A stretch of DNA of 64,000 nucleotides from Methanococcoides sp. AM1 (GCF_900774055.1 NZ_CAAGSW010000003.1:310001-374000), one strand, 5' to 3'; counted from the first letter of the stretch, positions 34,323 through 45,387 are shown. Numbers and translations: made by a program. The notes: generated by a model not told the origin, from the letters alone.

Positions 34323-34340
34323 TCAAAAGAGTTGATATTA

Positions 34341-34673
34341 ATGGTAAAGATCGGATTGGTAAGATGTGAAATGGCCTCAAGGTCCTGTCCGGGTACATCC
34401 TGTTTTAAGGCGATAAAGAATGGGACAGGTACACTTGAAGAGTTCAAGGATGAGGATATTGATATTATTGGCATGGTCACATGCGGAGGATGTCCGGGAA
34501 GAGATTCGATTAGACAGATCAGGGAAATGATAAGGAGAGGAGCTGAAGTAATATTCCTCTGCACCTGCATGATAAAACCGATCCCTAACCCGCCTAAATG
34601 TCCTTATGCTGAAGAACTTGCAGAAGCGATCAGGGATATGTGTGATGTCAGGGTCATCATGGGAACACATTGA
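34341..34673 (+). CDS. CGGC-domain protein
   Basis: A 110-aa CGGC-domain protein (DUF1847-like): VRCEMASRSCPGTSCFKAI near the start and the name-giving VTCGGCPGRDS in the middle, then CTCMIKPIPNPPKCPYAEEL. Seven cysteines make it a likely metal or cluster binder. Function unknown. The start at 34341 is 9 nt from AGAG; a TTG at 34332 is the alternative. Its position between two ferredoxin-type MinD ATPases, 18 and 35 bp away, argues that the three act together. Confidence 0.85.
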   Translation: MVKIGLVRCEMASRSCPGTSCFKAIKNGTGTLEEFKDEDIDIIGMVTCGGCPGRDSIRQIREMIRRGAEVIFLCTCMIKPIPNPPKCPYAEELAEAIRDMCDVRVIMGTH

Positions 34674-34708
34674 TGTTTCCTGAAATATTTTGAGATCGGA
34701 GAAATAAC

Positions 34709-35581
34709 ATGAAACAGCTTACTATAATAAGCGGAAAAGGTGGCACAGGGAAAACTACTATCGCAGCAGCTTTTGCTTCACTTGCAGATAATGCTGTGAT
34801 AGCTGACTGTGATGTGGATGCAGCCGATATGCACCTTATATTGGACCCGAAGATAACTGAAACAATCGATTTCTATGGGCTAAAGGAAGCATCCATTGAT
34901 GACTCTCTGTGCATCAAATGTGGCTTGTGTAAAGAGGCCTGCAGGTTCGATGCAATTACTGATGATATCAAGATCGATAGCTGCGAATGCGAGGGCTGTG
35001 GGGTATGTGCCCATACCTGTCCTGAAGGAGCTATAACGATGGTCGAAAGAAAGGCAGGAGAAGCTTATCTTTCTGAAACCAGGTTCGGAACAATGGCACA
35101 TGCAAAGCTCAGTGTAGGAGAGGAAGCAAGTGGTAAACTGGTAGCGTTTGTCAGGGAGAATGCCAGAGACCTTGCTGATAGATATGACAAAGACCTGATA
35201 ATCATCGATGGTCCCCCTGGAACAGGTTGCTCTGTTATTGCTTCCATTACCGGTGTTGATATGGTTGCAGTCGTAACCGAACCCAGCGTATCAGGAATTC
35301 ATGATCTCGAACGGGTTCTGGGCGTAGCCGGCCACTTTAATATTCCGGCTGTGGTCTGTATAAACAGGTACGATATAAATGAAGATAACACCCGTGTCAT
35401 TGAAGATTATTGCAGAGAAAACGGGATCGATGTTGTGGGAAAACTTCCTTTTAGCAGAATTCCGACCGAGGCAATGATCCAGGAAAAAACAGTGATAGAA
35501 TATTCAGATAATGAAATGTCAAATGAGTTTTCAGAGAAACTAAAAGAGATATGGGATAACATTGTGAGAAGCCTGAACTGA
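34709..35581 (+). CDS. MinD-superfamily ATPase with inserted ferredoxin domain (second)
   Basis: A 290-aa paralogue of the other COG1149 ATPase. P-loop ISGKGGTGKTTIAAAF (7-22), first cluster Cys68-71-74-78 (CIKCGLCKEAC) and second CECEGCGVCAHTC (Cys92-104), then IIDGPPGTGCSVIASI and VVCINRYDINEDN. A GGAG site precedes the ATG. Tandem COG1149 ATPases likely form a heterodimer, as related Fe-S carriers dimerise through their nucleotide sites. Last gene of the four-gene operon, followed by a two-way hairpin. Confidence 0.9.
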   Translation: MKQLTIISGKGGTGKTTIAAAFASLADNAVIADCDVDAADMHLILDPKITETIDFYGLKEASIDDSLCIKCGLCKEACRFDAITDDIKIDSCECEGCGVCAHTCPEGAITMVERKAGEAYLSETRFGTMAHAKLSVGEEASGKLVAFVRENARDLADRYDKDLIIIDGPPGTGCSVIASITGVDMVAVVTEPSVSGIHDLERVLGVAGHFNIPAVVCINRYDINEDNTRVIEDYCRENGIDVVGKLPFSRIPTEAMIQEKTVIEYSDNEMSNEFSEKLKEIWDNIVRSLN

Positions 35582-35603
35582 AATGTGGTTTCGTTTTCAG
35601 GCT
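35570..35603. terminator. Bidirectional terminator between the MinD gene and nadA
   Basis: AGCCTGAA (35570-35577) and TTCAGGCT (35596-35603) are perfect arms; the stop of the plus-strand MinD gene lies within. It separates two convergent genes. Confidence 0.6.
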
Positions 35604-35618
35604 ATGCTCTCATTAATA

Positions 35619-36539
35619 TTACATAGTGCGTTTTACCGCAAGCATCCTGTCAAGTGCTTCTTTTGCTTTGAGCCTTGTTTCTTCAGGAACTGTGATCACA
35701 TATTCCATTTTCTCAAGTGAATTGAGCACTGACTCCAGGGTTGTGATCTTCATGTTAGTACAGATAGTGAACTCGGACACATAGTAGAACTTCTTGTCAG
35801 GATTCTCTTTCCTTAACCTGTGGAGCAAGCCGTTCTCAGTTCCAATGATGAATTCCTTTGCATCAGAGTTCTTTGCATACTTGAGTATTCCTGTAGTACT
35901 GAGAACCTCATCTGCAAGGTCCAGTACTTCTGTCCTGCATTCCGGATGTGCCAGGAACAGTGCGTCAGGATGCTCTTCTTTTGCCTTGATGACATCCGGT
36001 GCACGCATCTGGTGATGGGTTGGACAGAAACCTTCCCATGTAATGATCTTCTTGTCAGTGAAATGTGAAACATAGGTGCCGAGGTTCTTGTCAGGGACAA
36101 AGATGATCTCGTCCTCTTCAATGGAGTTGACCACATCAATGGCATTTGCAGATGTACAGCAAATATCACACTGGGCCTTGATCTCAGCAGAGGAATTTAC
36201 ATAGCAGACCACGGCTGCATCCGGGTGTTCTTTCTTTACATCGTCAAGGGAGATCACATCGACCATTTCAGCCATCGGACAACCTGCATCTTTATCAGGC
36301 AAGAGTACAGTCTTTTCCGGACTGAGTATTGCAGCACTCTCTGCCATGAAATCCACTCCACAGAAAACGATGACATCAGCGTCTGAATAGACCACCTGCT
36401 GGCTGAGTCCCAGGGAATCACCTGTGAAATCCGCAATGTCCTGTACTTCCGGACGCTGGTAATTGTGGGCAAGGATAACTGCATTATGTTTTGCTTTCAG
36501 GGTATTTATCCTGTCAATTATATCTTTCATGTCCTGCAT
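35619..36539 (-). CDS. nadA: Quinolinate synthase A
   Basis: A 306-aa NadA with [41 protein letters not shown] (Cys87), [10 protein letters not shown] and HPECRTEVL. Three conserved cysteines hold the [4Fe-4S] cluster that condenses iminoaspartate with dihydroxyacetone phosphate to quinolinate in NAD synthesis. Normal length. No nadB/aspartate dehydrogenase or nadC lies beside it. It is divergent from copZ, 255 bp between starts. Confidence 0.96.
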   Translation of the reverse strand: MQDMKDIIDRINTLKAKHNAVILAHNYQRPEVQDIADFTGDSLGLSQQVVYSDADVIVFCGVDFMAESAAILSPEKTVLLPDKDAGCPMAEMVDVISLDDVKKEHPDAAVVCYVNSSAEIKAQCDICCTSANAIDVVNSIEEDEIIFVPDKNLGTYVSHFTDKKIITWEGFCPTHHQMRAPDVIKAKEEHPDALFLAHPECRTEVLDLADEVLSTTGILKYAKNSDAKEFIIGTENGLLHRLRKENPDKKFYYVSEFTICTNMKITTLESVLNSLEKMEYVITVPEETRLKAKEALDRMLAVKRTM

Positions 36540-36794
36540 ATTCCCACCACGTTATAATTTATATTGCATAGTATATCAAAGCTCTTGGATTTTTATAAGG
36601 GTAATTACACCCCATTATGCTTTTTTGTTTTTATAAATATGGGTAGCATATACCTATAATATACTTAGGCATGGTATATTTAAGTAGGTTAACGGCGTTA
36701 ACTAACCGGCTGACACATTAAGTAGTTTGCGCTGACATAAAAATATTGGAAAAAGTATTAATCTAATAATTACACATTTCTAATGGGAGTAAAA

Positions 36795-36998
36795 ATGGTT
36801 GAAACAACTATAAAAGTAGAGGGAATGTCCTGTGGACATTGCCAGATGGCTGTTACAAAAGCAATATCCAGTGTTGAAGGTGTCTCTTCTGTTGATGTCG
36901 ATCTTGAGAAAGGAGAAGCTAATGTTTCCTACGATCCACAAACAGCAGATCTTGACACAATTAAAAAAGCAATCAATGGTGCCGGATATAAGGCCTGA
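36795..36998 (+). CDS. copZ: CopZ-like heavy-metal-associated domain chaperone
   Basis: A 67-aa single HMA domain with GMSCGHC (two copper-binding cysteines) and the usual beta-alpha-beta pattern ending in AINGAGYKA. ATG at 36795 has GGGAG 5 nt upstream; an ATG at 36783 gives a longer alternative. It should bind Cu(I) in the cytosol and hand it to the CopA ATPase encoded 114 bp downstream. Upstream lie a GTTAAC-GGC-GTTAAC repeat (about 36693-36707) and ATATACC/GGTATAT arms, candidate operator sites. Confidence 0.92.
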   Translation: MVETTIKVEGMSCGHCQMAVTKAISSVEGVSSVDVDLEKGEANVSYDPQTADLDTIKKAINGAGYKA

Positions 36999-37111
36999 CC
37001 TTATCTGACCTTATCTGAAACCTTATATCTTTAATTTTTGCTGCATGGTAGCACTGAAAGTACTGATTGATTGACGAACCTAAGTTTCTTTATTTTTTTT
37101 GGTGTGATAAT

Positions 37112-39895
37112 ATGAAAGTCACGATCGATGTCCATGGAATGACCTGCATGCATTGCCATGACAGGATTACGAAAGTAATTTCCTCTCTTGAAGGGGTGGA
37201 AAGTGTAGAGGTAAGTCTTGAGGAGAACAATGCTACTGTTAGTTTCGATCCTGAAAAAGTAACTCTTGATGAGATCAAACAGGCAGTTGAAGATGCCGGT
37301 TACGATACCCGTGAAGATAGCGGTTCAGAAGATCCATCAGAAATATCGACAAGAAGCTCAACTGAGACTCCATCAGAAGAGCCTGTAGAAGAGCCTGTAG
37401 AAGAGCCTGTAGAAGATACCACAGGGAAACCCGCGGATTCTACATTAAAAGTTACAGGTATGACCTGTGCTGCCTGTGCATTACGCATAGAAGATGCACT
37501 GAAGAAACAACCCGGTGTCCTTTCGGCGACTGTCAACCTCCCGCTTGAAAAAGCATCTGTGACCTATGACCCAAAGCTGATAACCACTAATAAACTAGAA
37601 GATACGATCGTAGACACAGGTTATGGAGTACTGAAAGATGAGATCGATTTTGATGTGGGAGGCATGGCCTGTGCTGCATGTGCGTCTAACATCGAACGTG
37701 CTCTACGGAAACTTGATGGTGTAAGTAATGCCAGTGTGAATTTCCCAATGTCAAGTGCGCATGCTGAATATGATTCCTCAAAGGTTTCTGTCGCTGACAT
37801 GCTTAGCGCTATAGATGGGATCGGCTATACAGCATCCGTAAAGAAGGAAGGAAGACCTGCTGATCGTGAACAGGCTGCAAGGGACCTGGAGATCACTCAC
37901 CAGAGGAACAATCTGCTAATTGCTTTCCTATTGACAATCCCGATCGCTCTTGGTGGAATGAGTGGGGGATTCCCACAGTATCTTTATTTTGTACCTCCTA
38001 TACTTGCTGACAGGATTGTACTTTTTGTCCTTACTACTATAGTAATGGCTTTCCCGGGAAGGCAGTATTTTGTTGGTGCCTACAAAGGACTTCGACATGG
38101 TTCAGCTGATATGAACCTTTTGATAGCAACGGGTACTGGTGCTGCTTATACCATCAGTGTTGTGACAAGTTTCATCGATCTGGGACCGGGATACCAGCAT
38201 ACTTTCTTCGATTCAGCTGCAATGCTAATCACTTTCATAACCTTTGGACGTTACCTCGAAGCAAAGGCAAGAGGCAGAACATCTGAAGCTATCAGGAAGC
38301 TTATCGGACTGCAGGCAAGGACTGCAAGAGTCATGAAGAATGGCGAAGAGATCGAAGTAGCTGTGGAAGATGTGGTCACTGGAGACATTGTTGTTGTCAG
38401 GCCGGGAGAGAAACTACCGGTGGATGGTATCGTGACCGAAGGTACATCTTCCATCGACGAATCCATGATAACCGGTGAAAGCATTCCTGTTGAGAAGAAT
38501 GTAGGTGACCAGATAATAGGTGCTACTGTTAATGGTACCGGTTCTTTCAGGTTCGAGGCTACAAAAGTAGGTGCTGATACTGCACTTTCACAGATCATCA
38601 AGCTGGTGGAAGATGCACAGACATCCAAGGCACCTATCCAGAGAATAGCTGACTTTGTTGCCGGTCGCTTCATTGTCGCAGTCATAGCAATTGCTTTACT
38701 TTCATTCCTGTTCTGGCTTTTTATCGGATACAACATGTTCGATGTTGGACAGTATTCTGTAATCACAAGTCCGTTCCTGTTCTCACTTCTGATCGGAATA
38801 ACAGTTCTTGTGATATCCTGCCCCTGTGCTGTGGGACTTGCAACTCCGGTGGCCATAATGGTAGGTACCGGAAAAGGAGCTGAGAATGGTATCCTTATCA
38901 AGGGTGGTGAAGCACTTGAGGTCAGCCGCAAGATCAATACTATAATATTTGACAAGACAGGTACGCTTACAGAAGGAAAACCTGTATTAACTGATATTAT
39001 CGCTTTTGGAGAACACACTGAAGATGAAGTGCTTTCCCTTGCAGCTACTACGGAGAAGGGATCCGAACATCCTCTGGGCGAAGCTATCGTGAACGCTGCT
39101 GTAGATAAAAGCGTCCCTATACTTGATGTTTCATCCTTTGACTCCATCCCGGGACATGGTGTAAAGGCAGTGATCAAAGAGCAGGAAGTACTGCTGGGTA
39201 CCAGAAAGCTCATGGCTGACAGCAATGTTGACGTTTCTTCCCTTACTGGCAGGCTTGAAGAGCTTGAACATCAGGGCAAGACCGCTATGTTGGTCTCAGT
39301 TGATGGCAATGCAACAGGCATCGTAGCGGTAGCAGATACTCTCAAGGCAAATTCCATAGAGGCTGTTTCCAGGCTCAAAGAGATGGGACTTGAAGTTGTG
39401 ATGATTACAGGAGATAATAGCAGGACCGCATCAGCAATTGCATCTAAAGCTGGTATTGATCGTGTTCTCTCTGAAGTGTTACCTGAAGACAAAGCCGCTG
39501 AGGTCAGGAAACTTCAGGATGAAGGAAAGACAGTTGCAATGGTCGGTGACGGTATCAATGATGCACCTGCACTTACCCAGGCGGAAGTAGGGATCGCCAT
39601 GGGAGCCGGTACAGATGTGGCTATTGAGTCAGCACAGATCGTGCTTATCAGGAACGACCTGCTTGATGTGGTAGCTTCCCTGCGCTTAAGCCGCCTGACC
39701 ATGAGAAAGATAAAGCAGAACCTGTTCTGGGCCTTTGGGTACAACAGTCTTGGTATCCCGATCGCTGCAGGTGTTCTTTATCCTGTTTTCCATCAGGTAC
39801 TTGTGACCCCTGCAATGGCAGCAGCCTTCATGGCAATGAGCTCGGTGTCTGTTGTGACGAACTCACTGCTGATGAAAAGAAGCAGAATAAAATGA
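37112..39895 (+). CDS. copA: Copper-exporting P1B-type ATPase with three HMA domains
   Basis: A 927-aa CopA. ATG at 37112 ([12 protein letters not shown]) has GGTG upstream; the frame could be read from 37067 but that tail is not family-like. Three N-terminal HMA domains with CMHC at 12-15, CAAC at 119-122 and CAAC at 187-190; the first is separated from the others by an acidic linker holding three tandem EEPV units. Then a transmembrane domain with the CPC motif (570-572), phosphorylation site DKTGT (614), [12 protein letters not shown] and GDGINDAPA. It pumps Cu(I) out of the cytoplasm. Normal end; C-terminus KRSRIK. Neighbour copZ is the likely donor. Confidence 0.95.
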   Translation: MKVTIDVHGMTCMHCHDRITKVISSLEGVESVEVSLEENNATVSFDPEKVTLDEIKQAVEDAGYDTREDSGSEDPSEISTRSSTETPSEEPVEEPVEEPVEDTTGKPADSTLKVTGMTCAACALRIEDALKKQPGVLSATVNLPLEKASVTYDPKLITTNKLEDTIVDTGYGVLKDEIDFDVGGMACAACASNIERALRKLDGVSNASVNFPMSSAHAEYDSSKVSVADMLSAIDGIGYTASVKKEGRPADREQAARDLEITHQRNNLLIAFLLTIPIALGGMSGGFPQYLYFVPPILADRIVLFVLTTIVMAFPGRQYFVGAYKGLRHGSADMNLLIATGTGAAYTISVVTSFIDLGPGYQHTFFDSAAMLITFITFGRYLEAKARGRTSEAIRKLIGLQARTARVMKNGEEIEVAVEDVVTGDIVVVRPGEKLPVDGIVTEGTSSIDESMITGESIPVEKNVGDQIIGATVNGTGSFRFEATKVGADTALSQIIKLVEDAQTSKAPIQRIADFVAGRFIVAVIAIALLSFLFWLFIGYNMFDVGQYSVITSPFLFSLLIGITVLVISCPCAVGLATPVAIMVGTGKGAENGILIKGGEALEVSRKINTIIFDKTGTLTEGKPVLTDIIAFGEHTEDEVLSLAATTEKGSEHPLGEAIVNAAVDKSVPILDVSSFDSIPGHGVKAVIKEQEVLLGTRKLMADSNVDVSSLTGRLEELEHQGKTAMLVSVDGNATGIVAVADTLKANSIEAVSRLKEMGLEVVMITGDNSRTASAIASKAGIDRVLSEVLPEDKAAEVRKLQDEGKTVAMVGDGINDAPALTQAEVGIAMGAGTDVAIESAQIVLIRNDLLDVVASLRLSRLTMRKIKQNLFWAFGYNSLGIPIAAGVLYPVFHQVLVTPAMAAAFMAMSSVSVVTNSLLMKRSRIK

Positions 39896-39970
39896 TGAAT
39901 CATTGGTTATTAGATTAGTTAATTGATCGAACAAATAATGATATGATCATCACTAAATTATTATCAAGTG

Positions 39971-40000
39971 GCATGTTTCAAGCATGCTGCTCTTTTTTTT
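39971..40000 (+). terminator. Terminator of the copper operon
   Basis: GCATG-TTTCAAG-CATGC followed by TGCTCTTTTTTTT. Confidence 0.7.
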
Positions 40001-40109
40001 CTTAATTTGATAACTACGAATTAATTTGAAGTTTAGACAATTCTTTAATAAGTTAAAATCATATTGTAACATGTCGAAAGACGATCACGATCATAAAGGA
40101 GAAATTTAT

Positions 40110-41441
40110 ATGAAGAAATATTTCGCATTTATCACACTCGGTATGCTGTTGCTCAGCATGACGGCAGCAGGTGTTGCTGTTGCAATCTCTGAGCCAGTGG
40201 CCGAAGAACCTGTATTAATAGCTGAAAAGATCGCTGCTGATGGATACTATCAGGACATCATCTACCCTGAAGCTGGAAGAGAAATCGGTCCTCTCTATGT
40301 TGATCCGGGATATTCCTACCTTACATTGAAACCCGGTGAGTCCGATGAAGTAATTGTGGTCCTTTACAACCATGGCGAAGAGGCAATAACTGTCGAACCA
40401 TACCTTGCGCCACAGTTCTACAGCGACAATGAACTTGATGGGGACTGGGTTACCATATCACCTGCAAAGGCTGAAATGGAGACCGGAGAAAAACAGGAGT
40501 TCACTATCAAAGTCTCAGTTCCTGAAGATGCTGAACTTGGCTACTATAATGCAAACGTGTTCTTTAGCGGTTTTGAAGAAGACGTTACTTCTCTCTATCC
40601 AGGTTACAACGGAGCTCTAGAACTTTCAGTGAATGTATGGCTGCCACCAAATGTGGAGATCTTTAATTCATACATCAGCGACCGCGTGGAAGCAGGTGCT
40701 GAATATGAGTATAGCATCAAGCTCAAGAACGTTGGCGACAAGGCAATTTCCATTAATCCTGAGTTTGAGGAGATCGAGGATGAATGGTACAGATACAGTT
40801 CACAGGTATCTCTTGATGAGAAAGATGTTATTATCACAGCACCTTCTGTTATCAAGCCGGGAGAGAAAGCTGTTGTTAAGGTAAAGGTCAGTATCCCTGC
40901 TGATGCAGAAGGAAGTGTCAATGGAATGATCAACCTGAACATTGATGACAGGACCATCACTGAATGGAGTCAGAAGGTAAGCATGAACTTCGATGTCTGG
41001 CAACAACCCGAGGACCCATTCACAACAACTTTCACTGCAAGGACCGATGGTCCCATCACCATCAAAGTATTTTCAACGGACTATAACTATGGCAGCAGCA
41101 GCACATCTTCTGCAACACCTTCCTTTGATGTTCTTTTGAAGAATGCAAAAGGCGAGGTCAGACCAGTACTTGTAAGCACAAGCTACAGTGGCTCTGTCAG
41201 TCTTGGACAGCAGTATCCTGTTCCTTACATGATGGCAATGGATGAAGCTGCCAGCAGCTATATGGAAGTTGAATCTGTGATGAATGAAAATATGGAACAG
41301 CCTGATGTCTATCAGCAGGGTTCTACCGGATATTCAGAGACGTATCTTATCGATGGTGCTGTCGGTGAGTGGACACTTAATATCATGCCACACAACACAG
41401 AGAACTTTGAATATTCAATAAATATTGGTCCTGCAGATTGA
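40110..41441 (+). CDS. Secreted protein with NEW3/Ig-like beta-sandwich domains
   Basis: A 443-aa exported protein. ATG at 40110 follows AAGGAG by 9 nt; the extra 28 residues of the longer frame are rejected. Residues 1-26 are a signal peptide ending AVA. Two similar ~110-residue beta-sandwich units follow (YLTLKPGESDEVIVVLYNHGEEAITV, then VTISPAKAEMETGEKQEFTIKVSVPEDAELG; and YEYSIKLKNVGDKAISINPEF, VIKPGEKAVVKVKVSIPADAEG), typical of archaeal COG1470/NEW3 surface proteins. A C-terminal region has an N-x-x-P/Y-rich end without sorting signal or membrane helix. It is probably released or S-layer-associated; the partner is unknown. Flanked by terminators. Confidence 0.75.
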   Translation: MKKYFAFITLGMLLLSMTAAGVAVAISEPVAEEPVLIAEKIAADGYYQDIIYPEAGREIGPLYVDPGYSYLTLKPGESDEVIVVLYNHGEEAITVEPYLAPQFYSDNELDGDWVTISPAKAEMETGEKQEFTIKVSVPEDAELGYYNANVFFSGFEEDVTSLYPGYNGALELSVNVWLPPNVEIFNSYISDRVEAGAEYEYSIKLKNVGDKAISINPEFEEIEDEWYRYSSQVSLDEKDVIITAPSVIKPGEKAVVKVKVSIPADAEGSVNGMINLNIDDRTITEWSQKVSMNFDVWQQPEDPFTTTFTARTDGPITIKVFSTDYNYGSSSTSSATPSFDVLLKNAKGEVRPVLVSTSYSGSVSLGQQYPVPYMMAMDEAASSYMEVESVMNENMEQPDVYQQGSTGYSETYLIDGAVGEWTLNIMPHNTENFEYSINIGPAD

Positions 41442-41465
41442 ATATCTGGTTCGGATCACTTAATT

Positions 41466-41501
41466 GTGCTATGTGCTAACATGGCACCCACTACCTTTTT
41501 T
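41466..41501 (+). terminator. Terminator of the secreted protein gene
   Basis: GTGCTATG-TGCTAA-CATGGCAC (one wobble pair) followed by CCACTACCTTTTTT. Confidence 0.7.
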
Positions 41502-41628
41502 AACTTCCTGTATGTTAAAATGTGAAAAAGGATCGCAATATCAAGTTAAGTTGCTTGAATATTGTTTCTTTCAAAATTCTATTTTATTTTGTAAGTATCT
41601 TCCTTATTAACAAATAAAAGTTGATATC

Positions 41629-42183
41629 ATGCAGGAAAAAATAAAGGAAATCTCGTCACGTATCCATGAATTGCGCGAGCTGTCAGAAATAAGTGCAGAA
41701 GAAATGGCAAAATATCTGAATATCCCTGTTGAAACCTATCAGCAGTATGATACAGGTGAAGCTGATATTCCTGCCAGCATACTTTTTGAGATCGCACAGT
41801 TCCTGAAAGTAGATATGACATTACTTTTAACCGGCGAAGAACCACGCATGCATATTTTTACTGTTACCAGGAAAGACAAGGGACCCACTGTTGAAAGAAG
41901 AGAGGCTTACCAATATCAGAACCTTGCGCCAAATTTCATACACAAAAAGGCAGAAACTTTCCTTGTTGAAGTTGAGGCCGGATCAACAGATGCTAATAAC
42001 TCCATGAATTCCCACCCCGGACAAGAGTTCGATCTTGTTCTTGAAGGTACCTTGATGGTAAGGATACATGACAATGAGATCGTTCTTGAGGAAGGAGATT
42101 CCATTTATTTTGATTCCAGCTATGGACATGCAATGGAAGCCATTGGTGATAAACCTGCAAAGTTCCTGGCTATGATAGTCTGA
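41629..42183 (+). CDS. XRE-family regulator with cupin domain
   Basis: A 184-aa regulator: N-terminal helix-turn-helix of the Cro/XRE type (residues about 10-65, [32 protein letters not shown]) and a C-terminal cupin (about 110-183, [45 protein letters not shown]). Cupins of this group sense small acids, sugars or metabolites. It precedes the acyl-CoA synthetase gene by 61 bp, on the same strand, so it probably controls it and perhaps the downstream oxidoreductase. Monocistronic or co-transcribed. Confidence 0.9.
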   Translation: MQEKIKEISSRIHELRELSEISAEEMAKYLNIPVETYQQYDTGEADIPASILFEIAQFLKVDMTLLLTGEEPRMHIFTVTRKDKGPTVERREAYQYQNLAPNFIHKKAETFLVEVEAGSTDANNSMNSHPGQEFDLVLEGTLMVRIHDNEIVLEEGDSIYFDSSYGHAMEAIGDKPAKFLAMIV

Positions 42184-42244
42184 AAAACATAAATTTGATC
42201 CAAATTTAAGAATTGATCTATTAGAAATGGAAAACGGTGTAAAT

Positions 42245-43918
42245 ATGTCATCTTTTTTAGAAGAATATGTTTCACGCACGGAATTCGAATCGTATGATGA
42301 CTACAAGGAGAACTTTAAGATAAAGATCCCCGAGAACTTTAATTTCGCATACGATATTGTCGACAGGTACGCAGAGGAACAACCTGAGAAAAGAGCGCTT
42401 GTATGGTGCGATGATGATGGTGAAGAACTGATATATAATTTCAGGGAGCTGAAATACTACAGCGATAAAGCTGCAAATCTCTTCAGAAAATATGGCATCG
42501 GAAAAGGCGATGTTGTAATGCTGACCTTAAAGGGCAGGTACGAGTTCTGGATCTGCATCCTTGCCCTGCATAAGATCGGTGCTGTCACTCTTCCTGCAAC
42601 TCATATGCTGACAACCAAGGATGTGACCTATCGTATCGAACTTGCAAAGATCAAGATGGTAGTAAGTGCAGACGATGAAGGTCTCATGGGTTACATCGAT
42701 GAAGGTCACAAAGGGTACGAGGATGTCCTGCTTCACAAAGCCGTCCTTAATGTTGAGAAAGAGGGCTGGATCAATTTCAAAAAGGAGCTTGAGGAAGCTT
42801 CTGAAGATTTTACCAGACCTGAAGGCGATGAAGCAACAAATAACGATGATATTTCCCTTTTGTATTTCTCATCCGGAACAACCGGCCTGCCAAAAATGGT
42901 GCAGCATGATTTTGCCTATCCACTTGGCCACATAATCACTGCTAAGTACTGGCAGAACGTGATGGACGACGGATTACACCTTACAGTTGCAGACTCCGGC
43001 TGGGCAAAATGCGTATGGGGTAAGCTCTATGGCCAGTGGATCTGTGGTACTGCTGTCTTTGTCTATGACTATGAGCGTTTCAATGCAAAGAACATGCTTG
43101 AGAAGGCCAGCAAGTATGGTGTGACAACTTTCTGTGCACCGCCTACTATCTACAGGTTCCTTATAAAAGAAGACCTTTCACAGTATGATTTCAGCAGCCT
43201 TGAGTACTGTGTGGTTGCGGGTGAGCCTTTGAACCCTGAAGTGTACGAGCGGTTCCTTGAGTTCACAGGACTGAAACTTATGGAAGGTTTCGGCCAGACC
43301 GAGAGTGTTGTGACCATCGCAACCTATCCCTGGATGGAACCAAAACCGGGGTCCATGGGAAAACCATCACCTGAATACGATATCCAGTTATTGAACCTTG
43401 ACGGGAAGCTCTGTGATTCCGGTGAGGAAGGAGAGATCGTTATCAATACTTCCAAAGGCAAGCCAGTAGGTCTCTTTGCCGGATATCGTGCAGATGAGGA
43501 GAAAACAAAAGCTACCTGGCATGATGGATATTACCATACAGGTGATATGGCATGGAAAGATGAGGATGGTTATTTCTGGTTCATCGGGAGATCTGATGAT
43601 ATCATCAAGAGCTCCGGTTACAAGATCGGTCCTTTCGAGGTAGAGAGTGCCCTTATAGAGCATCCTTCTGTGCTCGAATGTGCCATCACAGCTGTACCTG
43701 ATCCGGTTCGTGGCCAGATCGTTAAAGCGACCATTGTGCTTGTAAAAGGATATGAAGCAAGTGATGAGCTTAAGAAAGAGTTGCAGAACCATGTCAAAAA
43801 AGCCACTGCACCTTACAAGTATCCAAGAGCTGTGGAATTTGTGGATGAACTCCCAAAAACCATAAGTGGCAAGATAAGGCGTGTCGAGATACGTGATCAC
43901 GACAAAGCAACAAACTGA
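42245..43918 (+). CDS. AMP-forming acyl-CoA synthetase (medium/branched-chain acyl-CoA type)
   Basis: A 557-aa ANL-superfamily enzyme; ATG at 42245 follows GGTG by 7 nt, with a slightly longer ATG start at 42227. Seen: the P-loop-like [28 protein letters not shown] (A5), [23 protein letters not shown] and the hinge/lysine [10 protein letters not shown]. It converts a carboxylate, ATP and CoA to acyl-CoA, AMP and pyrophosphate. Close relatives in Methanosarcina activate medium- and branched-chain acids such as 2-methylbutyrate. Next to it lie the cupin regulator and a 2-oxoacid:ferredoxin oxidoreductase, so the acyl-CoA could be reductively carboxylated. Ends before a hairpin. Confidence 0.9.
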   Translation: MSSFLEEYVSRTEFESYDDYKENFKIKIPENFNFAYDIVDRYAEEQPEKRALVWCDDDGEELIYNFRELKYYSDKAANLFRKYGIGKGDVVMLTLKGRYEFWICILALHKIGAVTLPATHMLTTKDVTYRIELAKIKMVVSADDEGLMGYIDEGHKGYEDVLLHKAVLNVEKEGWINFKKELEEASEDFTRPEGDEATNNDDISLLYFSSGTTGLPKMVQHDFAYPLGHIITAKYWQNVMDDGLHLTVADSGWAKCVWGKLYGQWICGTAVFVYDYERFNAKNMLEKASKYGVTTFCAPPTIYRFLIKEDLSQYDFSSLEYCVVAGEPLNPEVYERFLEFTGLKLMEGFGQTESVVTIATYPWMEPKPGSMGKPSPEYDIQLLNLDGKLCDSGEEGEIVINTSKGKPVGLFAGYRADEEKTKATWHDGYYHTGDMAWKDEDGYFWFIGRSDDIIKSSGYKIGPFEVESALIEHPSVLECAITAVPDPVRGQIVKATIVLVKGYEASDELKKELQNHVKKATAPYKYPRAVEFVDELPKTISGKIRRVEIRDHDKATN

Positions 43919-43938
43919 TAAACCTTGATTACTTCATC

Positions 43939-43962
43939 TCAGGAAGCTAAAAGGTTTCCTGA
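43939..43962 (+). terminator. Terminator-like hairpin after the acyl-CoA synthetase gene
   Basis: TCAGGAA-N10-TTCCTGA forms a 7-bp stem, followed by an AT-rich tract rather than a pure T run. It could attenuate rather than end transcription into the oxidoreductase genes. Confidence 0.45.
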
Positions 43963-44057
43963 TATATTTATTAGAAAAATATTGAAGATACTCGATCTAA
44001 GAAGATCGCAAGACCGATCATTTAAGATCATATTTATCCGTTCATTGAGTTGATATT

Positions 44058-44300
44058 ATGTCTGAGAATAAGGAAAAGATGCAACCATATCCTGAGCTGA
44101 ACATTATTGAATGTAAAGGATGTGAGAGATGCGTAGCAGCATGTCCTAAAGATGTACTCTTTATGAGTGAACACATTAACGAACGCGGCTACCGCTATGT
44201 TGAATATACGGGAGATGGATGCATAGGATGCGGAAATTGTTACTACACTTGTCCTGAGCCACTGGCTATTGCTGTGCATATCCCGATCAAGGAAGAATAA
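44058..44300 (+). CDS. 2-oxoacid:ferredoxin oxidoreductase, ferredoxin (delta) subunit
   Basis: An 80-aa protein with two 4Fe-4S sites: [12 protein letters not shown] and [12 protein letters not shown]. It fits the separate delta subunit of ketoisovalerate/2-oxoglutarate ferredoxin oxidoreductases, which relays electrons between the thiamine site and external ferredoxin. It lies 25 bp before the alpha-subunit gene. Confidence 0.9.
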   Translation: MSENKEKMQPYPELNIIECKGCERCVAACPKDVLFMSEHINERGYRYVEYTGDGCIGCGNCYYTCPEPLAIAVHIPIKEE

Positions 44301-44325
44301 GCCAAAAAAAATGAGGTGATGTTTT

Positions 44326-45387
44326 ATGGCTACACAATTAATAAAAGGCAACTCTGCAGTTGTCATTGGTGCTTTATATGCTGGTTGTGACTGTTATTTC
44401 GGATATCCGATCACACCTGCAAGTGAGATCCTGCACGAAGCTTCCCAGACATTCCCGAAACTTGGAAGGAAATTCGTACAGGCAGAATCAGAAGAAGCTG
44501 CAATTAACATGGTCTATGGTGCAGCATCTGCCGGACACAGGGTTCTGACAGCGTCATCAGGCCCGGGTATGAGTTTGAAACAGGAAGGTGTATCATATCT
44601 CGCTGGAGCTGAACTCCCATGCGTCATCGTAGATATCATGAGAGCAGGTCCTGGTCTTGGTAACATTGGCCCTGAACAGGGAGATTACACACAGGTCGTA
44701 AAAGGTGGCGGACATGGAAACTACCGCAACATTGTCATCGCACCAAATTCCGTCCAGGAAATGTGTGACTTTACAATAAAGGCATTTGAGCTTTCAACAA
44801 AGTATCGCAATCCTGTCGTAGTACTTGCAGATGGTGTACTTGGACAGATGATCGAGCCGCTCCAGTTCCCTGAAGAAGCTGTGGAACCAGTCATTGACGA
44901 GTCATGGGCTGTTTGCGGAACAAAGGAAACACGTCAGAACCTTGTAACATCTATCTTCCTGGACTTTGACCAGCTTGAGGACTTTAACTACAGGCTTCAG
45001 GAAAAGTATGAGACCGTCAAGGAAAATGAGGTCGATTACGAGGAATACATGATGGAAGATGCATCAATTGTACTCGTAGCATATGGTATCAGCAGCAGGA
45101 TCTGCCGTTCAGCTGTAGAGGTTGCAAGGAGAGAAGGTATCAAGGTCGGACTTTTCCGTCCGATAACATTGTTCCCATTCCCTGAAAATGAGCTGAAGGC
45201 CCTTGCAGATGCAGGTGATAAGACCTTCGTTTCTGTTGAGATGAGCAATGGTCAGCTGATAGACGATGTACGTCTTGCAACCGGTTGTAGCAAGCCTGTG
45301 GAACTTGTTAACCGCATGGGTGGAAACCTTATCACAATGGATCAGGTCATGGAAAAGATTAGAGAAATTGCTGCTAGGGAGGAATGA
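44326..45387 (+). CDS. 2-oxoacid:ferredoxin oxidoreductase, alpha subunit
   Basis: A 353-aa alpha subunit of the VOR/KOR type: [29 protein letters not shown] at the N-terminus, then [30 protein letters not shown], and a C-terminal part ending in VMEKIREIA. With the ferredoxin and beta/gamma subunits it oxidatively decarboxylates 2-oxoacids or, in reverse, reductively carboxylates acyl-CoA with reduced ferredoxin. The substrate (branched-chain, 2-oxoglutarate) cannot be settled by reading. GAGGTGA precedes the ATG. Confidence 0.92.
   Translation: MATQLIKGNSAVVIGALYAGCDCYFGYPITPASEILHEASQTFPKLGRKFVQAESEEAAINMVYGAASAGHRVLTASSGPGMSLKQEGVSYLAGAELPCVIVDIMRAGPGLGNIGPEQGDYTQVVKGGGHGNYRNIVIAPNSVQEMCDFTIKAFELSTKYRNPVVVLADGVLGQMIEPLQFPEEAVEPVIDESWAVCGTKETRQNLVTSIFLDFDQLEDFNYRLQEKYETVKENEVDYEEYMMEDASIVLVAYGISSRICRSAVEVARREGIKVGLFRPITLFPFPENELKALADAGDKTFVSVEMSNGQLIDDVRLATGCSKPVELVNRMGGNLITMDQVMEKIREIAAREE

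Noticed and set aside
38251-39225. 324-aa minus-strand frame inside copA
   Set aside because: A Ser/Thr-rich antisense shadow of a clear P-type ATPase with all motifs intact.
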